Shown here piece after piece: positions 51,376 through 62,001 of a DNA stretch of 64,000 nt. The notes beneath the pieces are model-generated. The model worked only from the letters and a program-made list of their open reading frames with translations. It was not told where the DNA came from and made no database searches. Every line of letters begins with the position of its first letter. Within the stretch, counting starts at the first letter, position 1. Source of the DNA: Anagrus nilaparvatae (taxonomy: Eukaryota > Arthropoda > Insecta > Hymenoptera > Mymaridae); NCBI GenBank assembly GCA_022575985.1, contig JAKSXM010000137.1, forward strand, positions 24,136,001 through 24,200,000, read 5' to 3'. A program made the translations under genes and the position numbers.

Positions 51376-54332
51376 ATGTCTCACGAAAATTATGGATTTA
51401 CTGGCAGTTCGGTAAGTTTTTAATTACTTTTCGTCAATTAAATTTTAAGGATTCAAATAGAATTGCAATTTTATTAATAATTGTTGTGTAAACAAATTGA
51501 ATTGTTCGATATTATTTTGAGGAATTTAAAAATTTTTAATTAATAACAAGAAGTAGTCAGGAAATTAAGCCATAATTTAAAAGAAATGCCCCCTTGATCG
51601 TTTTATTTTTTATCATTGAATTACTCACGTGATAAAATTAAAAAACAAATTATTTGTTATCTGATAGCTCTTAAAAATATAAAAAATATAAAAAAATAAA
51701 AACCCAGCGTTTAATTTATTAACTTATTTTTACAGAACATCATTGAATCGAAAAAGCCATCGAATGCCACGATCGACAATAAGTAAGTAAATCGAAAGCA
51801 GACTTTTGTTACTAAATTATTTAAAACTAAATAATTAACGTTTATTATCGTTGTTATTGCAGTTTGTCAGGGAAAAATGAGGCGAATGGCAATGGAAAAA
51901 TATCAAAAATATCAAATCAATTCGAGTATGACGATTACGATCCGTATCTCCACCGAGACGTCCAACACCCTACGACGTAAGTTTTTTAACATTGAATCAA
52001 TACGAATATTAGAATATCATGCGTGACAAATTAGTTTAGAGCACCTCGATTAATAATTAAATTATCAGTTTATCGTTGAATATTGCATAAGATTGTCAAA
52101 GTTAAGTCAAACTATTGAATTTATTTGAAAAATTTTCATCAGCTGTAACCTGGAATAACCCATATAGACGGAGAGTTTAAATTATCATATTTATGTAAAT
52201 TATGTAAAATCTTCAAATTTATAATCTAATTAAAACGTAGAGGGACATGGTTTATAATATCCTTGGTATATACAAAGTCAACCCTTCAATATTATGCAGC
52301 ATAAAGAGAGTCTAATCATAATTACTAAATTTTATACATGAAAAAATAACTTAATTATTATTTCATTTTTTACTTTTTATCAACTTTTAATTAGTAAATA
52401 TTTTTATTTATTTATCGCATTTTTTTAAATTCAGCCATTCTTTTTTTTTTAGATTAAAGCCTTTTAAATCATTTATCCGACTTCATATAAATATTTTTTT
52501 AACTTTTAAAAAATACTACAAATAATATAATCGAAATTACGATTTTTTTTACTAAATTAATTAACATTGATTAATGTCACTGATGAAACTGTAAATTTTT
52601 ATTTAAATTTACAGAACTAAAACCTTAATTTTTTGTTAAATTTACCAATATTTATTAATTTTTAGGGATTAATTTTACTAAACTTTTTTTGCCTCTATCA
52701 ATAAATAATTTAATCCTAATTTTAAAAGCTTCAAATGGAAGTTATAATCTTTTAATTTCTTTTTTCCGTTTATATTCCATGAATTACGTCAACAATATTT
52801 TCATCGTAAATAATTTTATTTAATTTTTTTAAATAATCAATGCTTTCAGGTTTTTGGAAACATTGCTTCATTTGGTCAAAGGGAGCATGGGAACCGGTAT
52901 TTTGGCAATGCCTAAAGCTTTTGAAAATGCTGGTTACATAGTTGGAAGCATTGGCACTGTGGTCATTGGCCTTATAAGTACATATTGCATAAGAACGCTC
53001 ATCGTATGTTCCTACGAATTATGTAAAAGAAGGAGAGTGCCCTCGCTAACGTATCCGGCAACGATTGAAACAGCTTTAGAGGAAGGTCCAAGAAGCTTGA
53101 GGAAATTTTCTAAATATTCTCCGTAAGTTTTGATTTGAGAAGTTTAATTTAATTTTTTGCAATTATCTAATGAGTATTTAACATTCTAGGTTAATTACAA
53201 ACATTTTTCTCCTGATCTATCAATTGGGGATGTGTTGCGTCTATACGGTGTTTATAGGGGAAAATTTGGAAAAGGTAATTACAAATTTTCGACAGTTTTT
53301 ATTTCACTTCACAATATTCTATATTAATAAAATTTTTGATTACTTAGGCCTTGAATCCATACATTGGACCATACAGTTTACAAACGTACATGCTTTGCAC
53401 CTTGGTTCCATTAATTCTTATAAATTGGATACGAAATTTAAAGTTTTTGGCTCCAGCCTCAACTTTTGCGAATTTCATTACGCTGATAAGTTTTGGAATT
53501 ATTGCATATTACATCTTTAGAGAACCGTTAACATTCGAAGGAAAACATCCAGTTGGTAAAGTCTCGAATTTTCCATTATTTTTAGGGACAGTGTTGTTTT
53601 CTCTTGAAGCCATTGGCGTGGTAAGGATTTTTAATAGAAACTTTATTTTATATTTGGTTATTTTTGTCTAAACACTATTTTTTTCAACAGATAATGCCTT
53701 TGGAAAATGAAATGAAAAAACCAAGGTCATTCATTAAGCCAGCTGGCGTATTGAATATTGGCATGGGTGCTAACATTCTGTTATATGCCCTGGTTGGTTT
53801 CTTAGGATACATAAGATATGGAGATCAAATCGAAGGCTCGATAACTTTAAATTTACCAGAGGAAATTCCATCAAAAGTTGTTCAATTGTTTCTGGCATTG
53901 TCAATGTACTTTACACATGCTCTACAAGCTTACGTTGCCATCGACCTCTTATGGAACGAATACATTCAAGAGAAGTTCGATCATTTGTCAGAAAAACAGC
54001 AACTGTTTCGAGAGTACATACTCAGAACCTTAATTGTTCTGTTTTCATTTCTGTTGGGATATTTTGTACCTCGTTTGGAACTTTTCATATCACTTTTTGG
54101 GGCCTTGTGCTTAGCATCAGTTGGCATTTCCTTCCCAGCACTTATTCAAATTTGTACATTTTGGAAAACTAGTACGAGGAAGGGAAGAATATTTTTGGTA
54201 GCTAAATCGATGGCCATAATACTTTTTGGGATTTTGGCCTTTGGTGTGGGAACTTACACAAGCCTTAAAGGAATTATTTTGTCTTTTGAAGAGACGGTTA
54301 ATGTAAATTCAACGAGTAATGGCACTCTATAG
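51376..54332 (+). CDS. SLC36-like proton-coupled amino acid transporter, copy 2 (7 coding exons, 489 aa)
   Basis: Predicted exons: 51376-51411, 51736-51782, 51863-51976, 52850-53122, 53190-53274, 53348-53620, 53691-54332, all with GT-AG introns and one open frame to TAG. Exons 1, 4, 5 and 6 have exactly the lengths of copy 1 (36, 273, 85, 273 nt), and exon 1 encodes the same 12 residues, MSHENYGFTGSS. Signature motifs: DDYDPYLHRDV (51-61), KGSMGTGILAMP in TM1 (76-87), IGVIMPLENEM (274-284). The exon 6 peptide is identical to copy 1 at 78 of 91 residues. Exons 2-3, encoding the cytosolic N-terminus, and the last 35 or so residues diverge most. Sequons N482 and N486 lie in the C-terminal tail. 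Intron 1 is short (324 bp) and intron 3 long (873 bp), the reverse of copy 1. Probably the same transport class with different expression or specificity, which is inference. Confidence 0.93.
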
Positions 54333-54857
54333 AGACATCGACTTTCTCTTCCACAAACATACAGAGCTTGAACTTGAAGGTTTAAAGAGTTTGTTAGTTT
54401 TTTTGATAAAAGATAAGAAAGTTTATAGTAAAAGAAACGTGAAGTTTAAGTAGCTTTGAAAGAAACAAGAGTTTTTTGTTGTTGGAAAAAAAAGTTGAAA
54501 AAAAGGCACAAACATACTAAAGTATAGAAATATTATCTGAAAATTCTACGTGTGGCTTAGAGTACTCTTTTTTTTTTTAAGTTTAGAAAGAAAATGTAAG
54601 ATAAAAATAATTTTTATTATTTAGTGAAAAATTGTTAATTTTAAGATTTTTAGGAAAATTTTTATTAAATGCATTTAGTAAATTCATTTAATAAACAGCT
54701 GTAATGAGTAAATACGTTCCTATGTCATAAGTTAGTCTGTATTTTGTACTTACCTAAATCTTTTTTTGTTTTATTTTTATTGTTTGTTGTTTTGTCAAAA
54801 CAGTATCTGGATACTGTTTTTTAAGGCAAGTGCATTGACTGCACAGTGTTAAATAAA
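54333..54857 (+). other. 3' UTR of transporter copy 2
   Basis: AGCTTGAACTTGAAGG at 54365 is homologous to the copy 1 3' UTR. AATAAA occurs at 54690-54695 and 54852-54857; either could be the polyadenylation signal. Confidence 0.45.
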
Positions 54858-57097
54858 AGTAAAAATAGAAAAGATTTGTTTATATTTTAGGATGAAAAAA
54901 AAAATTAATAATCTCAATTTTTAATAGTATTTGTAATATAATTTTTTTAAAATGAAAAATATTTTTAAATATTTTAAATGCTAATAACCGACACTGGGTA
55001 ATAAAAAAAGTTGAAAAAAATAGCTGTGATAGAAATAAAAGAAAATTTGTTTGTTTTTTTCTCCAATTAGGAAAATAAAAATAGTAAATTTTTATCATGT
55101 GTATATAAAATAGAAGAAAGTTATGTTTGAATAAAAAGAAAAAAGTTATAGTAAATAAAATTTTTGTGTGTTTTATTTGTATTGTTCAGAGTGTACAACG
55201 AGTAAAACATTCGTATTCCTGCTGTACAACTTTTTATTCCTACAAATGGAAATTTACGTACTGGAAAAGGATAGGAATTTTGAAGTGAAAAAAAAGTTGG
55301 CCAAATTTTTTTTTTTTCCCAGATATTTTAAAGTAAAATATGGAAGATATGAGTTTGCTAAATTGAAAGATCAAGGGATTAAAGCGCGAAAAAAAATGCA
55401 AAAAACTTGTTTTTATTTATGCATTCACGTGTGTGGATAATATGTCTTTTTTAATTCTTCTTTAAACTCCGTGCATGCTCGTCTAACGTGAATTTATTAT
55501 TATTATTATAAAATATGTCAAAAAATGAGATATAAATACATTTTTTTTTTCTTTTTTTCATGAATACTAATTTATTTTAGTAATACGTTGACACTACGTA
55601 TAAAAAATATTTTTGCATATTAAGTGACAGGTGAATTTTTTTTAATGTCATATTTAATCCAAAATAAGAAAAAAAATCTCAAGATTTTAAAATTGCATTT
55701 ACAAGAGAATTTATTAGGAATAATAATTTTGAGCTACTGTTTCTACAGTCGAGTCTCGATTATCGAGAAAATAAAATTAATGCCAAAAAATGAGATTCCC
55801 ATTAAATCGACGTTAATTACGATAAATTTAAAGACTTGGTTCGATAATTAACTTCTCCTTGGCAATAAATCGGTCCCAAGGGTAATTAATTATATTAAAA
55901 AAAAAATCTGTAAAGATTAACCAATAAATTCTAACTGTGTATTTAACTTATGCGCACGTCGCGTCGTTTCCTTATTTTTTAAAAGTAAGTAATAAGGTCG
56001 CGAATAAAATTCTTAAGGGAATTTTGTACAAAAGGCGTACAGTTGATTTACGACAAGTAATTTTACGAGAGAAGGAGAGTCTGTGTCAGACGTAAAACCG
56101 CGAGAGAAGAGATAACATGCATGACGTATAAAACTTGCAAAATTTTAAGATTAATTAAATTTTTTATGTATGCACGATTTACTGTAGCATTAAAAAAAAA
56201 GCTAATGCACAATGGGTACAATAGCAGCAACTAAAAAAATTCATTTCACGAATACCATTTGTTTCTTTTAAGATGATAATCATATAAGGTAAATACGTGC
56301 TTTCATTTCCCAAAGGATGAAAATACCACAAAAAACTACTATTTGGAATGATCGAAAAATATAAATCCAAAAAAAGAATTTAGAAAAAAAAAGATCCAAA
56401 CGACAGCTGCAGCACCTGAGATCAAATTCAGAATTGACTGGGTAGGTATAATAATATTTTTTTTAGGCACACGTATCACGTTCTATTCAATTGGCGAATA
56501 AGAGTATGAATAAAATTTTTTTTTGTCAACGTATCCTGTAAATGAAACCATCAACACGTATTATAATGCATTGAATGGAGCATTGAAATGGGAGGTTTAT
56601 ATTTGCAATACTTACATGACACCTCGAGTTTAATACACCGAAAAAATGACAACCATTGACAAATAATCTTACACATATGATTTTCTCTTATTATTATCAT
56701 TATTATCATCGATATAATATCAAGGATATAAAATAATGTTAAAAAATATAAAGAAATTTTTTATTCCGATCATGAACGAGAAAATACAATAAGACATTTT
56801 TCTTTTCTCTTTTTTTTACAAACTAAAATTCTTCTGTAAAATAATACGATCTAATACTTTATATAAAAGTTTATACATTGAAATAATATATTTTTTTTGG
56901 ATCCTCTCGACTGTGAAACAAGTGTATGTATACTTTTCTATAAACTTACAAAAATATACTTTTCCATTTTTTTTATTTCTTCAGCTCTTTTTCTTATTCT
57001 TTTTCAAAGCTATTTTAATAATTTATACCCTCTAATCTAAATTATAAATATTTTTCTTTAATCTTAATAAAATCTACGATTAGCAGTTTGGTAACCA
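54858..57097. other. Non-coding stretch downstream of the transporter pair
   Basis: No gene recognised. Frames at 55168-55440 and 55624-55851 are lysine/phenylalanine-rich with no domain. Short (TTA)n and (TTATCA)n stretches occur at about 55495-55509 and 56689-56710. Confidence 0.5.
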
Positions 57098-57510
57098 CAC
57101 TGCAAAAAGTAACTTTCTTATATTAACAAAAAATATTAGAACATTTTCGAAAAATTAGTAAATTTTCGAAAAAATTTGTAAATTTACTAAATTTAGTACT
57201 TATATTAATAAAAAATTCGAGTATTCTCGATTTTTTTTTGTGAATTCGCAAAAAATTGATAATTTACCATTTTTTTTCGAAAATTTACAAAAAATAGTTG
57301 TAAATTTTCGAAAAATAGTTGTGAATTTGCAACATTTTTCGTAAAATCACTAAAAAAAATCGAGAATTCTCGAAAATTTTTCGATAATATACTAAATTTA
57401 GTAAATTTACAACTTTTATCGACAATATTTACAAATTTTTTTGAAAATTTACTAATTTTTCGAAAAAATTCAATTTTTTTTTAAATCTAAGAAAGTTACT
57501 ATTTACAGTG
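57098..57510. mobile_element. Self-complementary MITE, copy B (413 bp)
   Basis: Begins CACTGCAAAAAGTAACTTTC and ends GAAAGTTACTATTTACAGTG, with the same TTTTCGAAAATTTAC-type self-complementary interior as copy A at 42830-43262. Both terminal repeats have changed slightly, so the copy is not very young. Confidence 0.8.
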
Positions 57511-60030
57511 CAGTATTTTAGATTTTTTTATTGAAATTGAATTGAATAAAAAAAATTCCAATAATTATCATAATAATTTAAATATTTGCAAAAACGTCTA
57601 AAATTTGATAAAAATATTAAGAGGTATTATCTTGTAATTTCTCATCGATGACATTATATTACACGTGTGTCAAAGGAATCTTTATTTACAAGATAATACC
57701 ATTGGTAAAATGTATTGGAAAACAGAAAGAAGATTATTCTTGATTAAAGTAACATGCGGAGTTATCAAAGGGAAAAATAAAAAAATGTATTAGAGCTTAA
57801 GGTATGACGTGATGGGAGTGGTTTTTTTTATAATAACCGATGGTCATTGACTTGTAAAAATAGGTTAAAGTTCATTCTATGCGTACAATCTACAGAGTTT
57901 ACTTTATTATAAAAAAAAAAAATGAATTTCTCGACGTTTCAATGCAATATACTGCAAGTGCGTAATGGTAAATTTTTCTAAGGTTTTGTTGATGAGAATT
58001 CAAGATAATACACAATGACTATTATTTTAGGATGGTATAGGTGCGTGTGTTATTTCAGTAAATGTTTATTTAATGTGACTATGCCTTGATACCAAAACTT
58101 TTCAATTTACATAATATTAAGATAACTTTGAATTTGTAATATTTCATTTAATTATCCGTTTAGAAATTATTTCCCTATATGGCAAGTTGCAGCCCAAGTT
58201 AATCGACAAATTATTATTTTTAAAAGTCTCGGTTCCAGCCAAAGCCTGTCGTATATCTCTAGCCTTTGATACTTGTCCACCCCCTGTTTTATATAAAACA
58301 AAGCTACTCTCTTTTGGTATAAACGAAAATTCTTTTAAAAAAAGACCAATTTTTTTTTTCCTAGGTAACTTCGGTATATTCCATGCGATTTATATATGCA
58401 GCACACAAACAAACAAACAATAATAACACAGCAACTTTGTTCCTTTTTTTTAAATAATGTGCATAGATCGTTGACATAGCTGACTTGGCGACTTTTATCT
58501 GCAGATACTATTTATTGCACTTTTTTTTGTATATTTATTTACACAGCAAATATTTTCTAGCTTTATATGTCAATCGTTTGCTTTTTGATGGATGAAACTT
58601 TTTTTTTTTCAAATGTTACATACACAAAGAATCAAACATGTCAATTCTAAAAAAAAAGGCTTAAAAAAAATATTATCATTTATTTTAAATTAAAAAAAAG
58701 TTTGAAGCAAATAAAAGAAATATTTATAGGCGAAACCCTTTTGTTGTTTTAAATATTATTAGGTCAAACTCTCGATAATGCAGATAGAAAAAAAAAGGAT
58801 TTATATACAGTAGCTTAAATTTTTTTCTCACCGACGAGAATTCGAAAAAGGAAAAAAAGCGTATGCACGGTTGATTAGAAAGAACAAAAAGCCCTTTTTC
58901 GGCCAAAGTACAAAAGAATCCAAGATTTATTATAATACAGGCTCGTATTTTTTAAAAAAATGTCTTTTTCGAATATTTATTTTATAATATAAACTTTTTT
59001 TTCGGATTAGACTTTTATAAATTCATAACAATTTATCAGAGAAAAAACAGAGAGAGAAAAGTAGAGAAGTAAACTATTTCAATCTTCTATCTAATTTTCT
59101 TACTCGAGTAAATTTTACCTTAAACTTTTTTTTTCTTCTCTAAAAATAATAAAGTTTTTTTTAAAGCAATAGTATAGGATCGCTTATTATAAAAGTTTAT
59201 AGTAAAACTCATAAACTAAAGCTGAAGGGGTTCGTTTTTTTATTTAGGTCATAATATTAAAATATATATCCAATTTAACTTTTTGTGAAAAGAAATAAAA
59301 AAATTATTGGAAATATCTGAAAAGAAGAAGCGTAACACTGCTATTTTTCTATTATAACCAATCAAAACAAATTGACAGAAGAACGAGCGTTTCCTGTAGA
59401 AATTCGTCATTATTAAATGACCATTCTTGGCTTTAGAAAAAAAGTGCATTTGCTCGATTGATTATAATGAATTGGGCTTAATAGGGAGGGTGAAACCAAA
59501 GTGAAAAACTGAAACAGATACAGGAGAAGCAGACCGCCTATCGTGGATCAGCGGGTGGTTGGCCATTAAAAAAAAGAAAAATAGTAACAAACACCTCCCG
59601 GACGTTTAACGGACTCGACTTTTTGTCATCTCTTCCCCATCGTTTAAATTTCAGGTAAATTTCTTCACATCAAAAAAAATAAAAACTTTCATTTTTTTCT
59701 GATTTACTCACTCGTTCTTAATTTATAGTATAGATTAAAAAAAAAATCTTTTTCTTCTTGAAATATTTTTCATAAAAGAATCCCATAACATACTCGGTTG
59801 CATTAATAAACATGAATCGTTTATTTTTTTTAACTCCTTATTAGAAAACCCAAGAGAGATTTCTTGTCAAAACATAAAAAACATAAATAATATGAATTTA
59901 TTTTAAAGATTGTAAAAGATTTTTTACCGCAGATGTAAAATGATCGATGAATCTTTTTTTTTGACTATATTATGTCAAGCATTTGTGTTTTATTTTCTTT
60001 AAATATTTGTATTAATTTAATCATGTGCAG
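57511..60030. other. Non-coding stretch, no gene recognised
   Basis: A/T-rich with poly-T tracts and a (CAAA)n run at about 58405-58421. The islet 59500-59655 is richer in G+C and ends in CAGGTAAAT, which resembles an exon with a splice donor; I found no recognisable peptide in it, so it could at most be a 5' non-coding exon for the kinase-like DNA that follows. Confidence 0.45.
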
Positions 60031-60108
60031 TTGATGGCAGTAAACACAGAAAATGATAAAGCCAACTTGATTATGGAATTGGTCGAAGACAAAACACTTC
60101 ATACTTAA
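60031..60108 (+). pseudogene. Kinase fragment: beta4-beta5-hinge region
   Basis: After a good acceptor (ATCATGTGCAG) a 25-codon frame reads LMAVNTENDKANLIMELVED and a few more residues, then TAA. The pattern, a hydrophobic strand, charged turn, LIMELV strand and acidic hinge, resembles beta4, beta5 and the hinge of TKL kinases of the Pelle/IRAK type. The match is short and from memory of the family pattern, so it is tentative. It lies before the P-loop exon at 60427, the wrong order for one gene. It is either the last remnant of an upstream copy or displaced DNA. The stop right after the hinge means it cannot encode a working kinase domain. Confidence 0.4.
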
Positions 60109-60426
60109 AAGGAAATAATAATAAAATAATAATAATAAGTAATAAAAGTATTATTTAAACAGATATGCAACATATATTATATGAATGTAACTATTGATGT
60201 CTGATTTCTTATATATACACTTGCGAGCTCATTTCTCTTGCGAGAATATATATGGAAATCAATCAATAGCATTAGACCACTTTATCTTAACGAATGCCAT
60301 AGTTGAGTAAAATATATTACAATACACACAATTTATTACATTACGTACTCGTGTAACTAAAAAATAGATAAATCATTATGTTTACACTTATTCTTACACT
60401 ATTACTGATATGTGCTGTTTATCCAG

Positions 60427-60527
60427 TCAACACAATTAGGTCAAGACGGTTATGGGAAAGTATATCAAGGAGTCTGGGAGCACACTGACGTTGCCATTAA
60501 ATCTATTTATATAAAAGATCGGAAACC
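60427..60527 (+). pseudogene. Kinase P-loop exon (TKL, Pelle/IRAK-like)
   Basis: Between an acceptor ending ATCCAG and a donor GTAAGT is an open 33-codon exon. It carries LGQDGYGKVYQGVW, a glycine-rich loop (G-x-D-G-x-G instead of the usual G-x-G-x-x-G arrangement), followed by HTDVAIKSI with the VAIK lysine that binds ATP phosphates. Both motifs and their 13-residue spacing are as in protein kinases; TDVAIK suggests the Pelle/IRAK branch. The exon ends in phase 2 at RKP. I found no alphaC, HRD or DFG exon downstream to the end of the window. The exon itself is intact and could belong to a live gene with distant exons, but the shuffled surroundings favour a pseudogene or gene fragment. Confidence 0.55.
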
Positions 60528-60690
60528 GTAAGTAATAATATTAATAAGAATAATAATAAATTAATAATAATAAGTAATAAAAGTATTATTTAAACAGATA
60601 TGCAATATATATTATATGAATTGAACTAGAGATGTCTTCGATTCCTTATATACACTCGCGAGCTCATTTCACTTGCGAGAATAAATATAA

Positions 60691-60740
60691 GTTTATCAAG
60701 GAGTCTGGGAACACACTGACGTTGCCATTAAGTCTATATA
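60691..60740 (+). pseudogene. Truncated duplicate of the kinase P-loop exon
   Basis: Reads VYQGVWEHTDVAIKSIY and then runs into unrelated A/T-rich codons. The glycine-rich loop and the splice acceptor are absent, and the donor GTAAGT is replaced. It is a decayed partial copy of 60459-60510. Confidence 0.7.
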
Positions 60741-61848
60741 TTATTATAGAAAAATCTATATTTTATTCTATATCTCTCATATTCAATGGAATTCGTTAAA
60801 TTTTTTAACCAAGACTTGGACGTTTCTTTCCATAATTGGTCAGGATGTTTTAATTAGTTTCAGATATATATTTTTGTTTAATATTTTTATAATATTTTTT
60901 GTTTACTTTAGGTAAAGCACCACCAACGTTAATTCAGTCCGAAAATTTCAAATGCTCAAAAATGGATCCTATTTTATTTTAATCAGCAAAAAGGCCAGTT
61001 TTGAGTAACTAACGAATTTTAGCCAAAACTCATCACAGTTCTAAAATCATAATTGCATAATTTTAAATTAAATTTATTGGAATTTTCAATTGGTGATTTC
61101 GTTCCGGGATCGCTAAAAAACTCATGTAATAAACTAAATTAGGAGTTATTTATGACAACTGAATGATTAAACCAAATTTACAGTAGAAAAAATAAATAAA
61201 AGTTGAATAAATTTATAAATTTATGCTCTAATTTAAAAACAAATATTAGCTGGTAAATTTTAATAAACAATAGAGAAATCGAGAAATCGTAAAAAGGGAA
61301 AAGAAAATCAAGCAAAATTATTCAAATATTATCATATCTGATTTTCTGTTTAGTCACAATCCGACAACAAAAAACGAAAAATAATAATAATGATTTTGCT
61401 AACAAGTAAAGTCAATTTTTTTTTACATTTATAAGATGAAAAAAAAAAAATTTCCATTTCTTTTTGATATTGATTTTTTTTTTAAATCCAATTTACTTTT
61501 TTTTTTTTTTTTACGAATCACATTAGCTTTAACATTTTCAAGTTTTGAATAATTCAAAAGATTGTGCAATTTATTCGAACATCTCATACTATACATTCTA
61601 TTACTTTTATAAATATTTTTTTTCTTCTTTTCGTTGTTGTTAATAATAATTTCGTTTGCATTTTAAAACGAAAAAAAAGGAAAAAAAGAGTATCTTGGAA
61701 TGAAGATAATTCATCGTAGAGAAAAAAATAATTGGAGTATAAACAATTTAAATCTCCTAATGTAGTCGATTAAACTAACAAGAAGAGCATTATTACGAGT
61801 TTTTGGTCGTTATAATTCTGCATGAAATGTCATCCTCCTCATTAAAAT
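60741..61848. other. Non-coding stretch, no gene recognised
   Basis: A/T-rich, no exon with kinase catalytic-loop motifs or any other recognisable similarity. Confidence 0.5.
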
Positions 61849-62001
61849 ATGTATGTTGTATACGCAGTGCCTTTATCCATATATGCAATTGGATACGTAG
61901 CGGAGGAAATCGCAGTTTACGAGAGAAACGCGCGTGCCGCCTCGAATCCTCCTAGGGATGCAGCTCTGCATTTACTAGACAGAGATAAATGTACATTATA
62001 G
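61849..62001 (+). other. G+C-richer islet with a 50-codon ORF
   Basis: An ATG frame starting MYVVYAVPLSIYAIGYVAEE and ending at TAG spans a compositional islet (about 61860-61990). The first 18 residues are hydrophobic, as in a signal peptide or membrane anchor; the remainder is Arg/Ala-rich. I do not recognise the peptide, and there is no matching promoter or poly(A) evidence. It could be a small protein gene, an exon, or a non-coding element that happens to be open. Confidence 0.2.

Larger units (their letters stand above)
60131..60740 (+). repeat. Tandem duplication with internal deletion across the kinase exon
   Basis: AATAATAAGTAATAAAAG to about GCGAGAATATATA (60131-60253) recurs at 60566-60689, an offset of 435 bp. 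Right after it, copy 2 jumps to AGTTTATCAAGGAGTCTGGG (60690), which corresponds to 60459 in copy 1, so about 205 bp, including the splice acceptor and the P-loop codons, are missing from copy 2. Confidence 0.8.

Noticed and set aside
53951..54172. 73-codon frame inside exon 7 of transporter copy 2
   Set aside because: Out-of-frame shadow of the transporter coding sequence.
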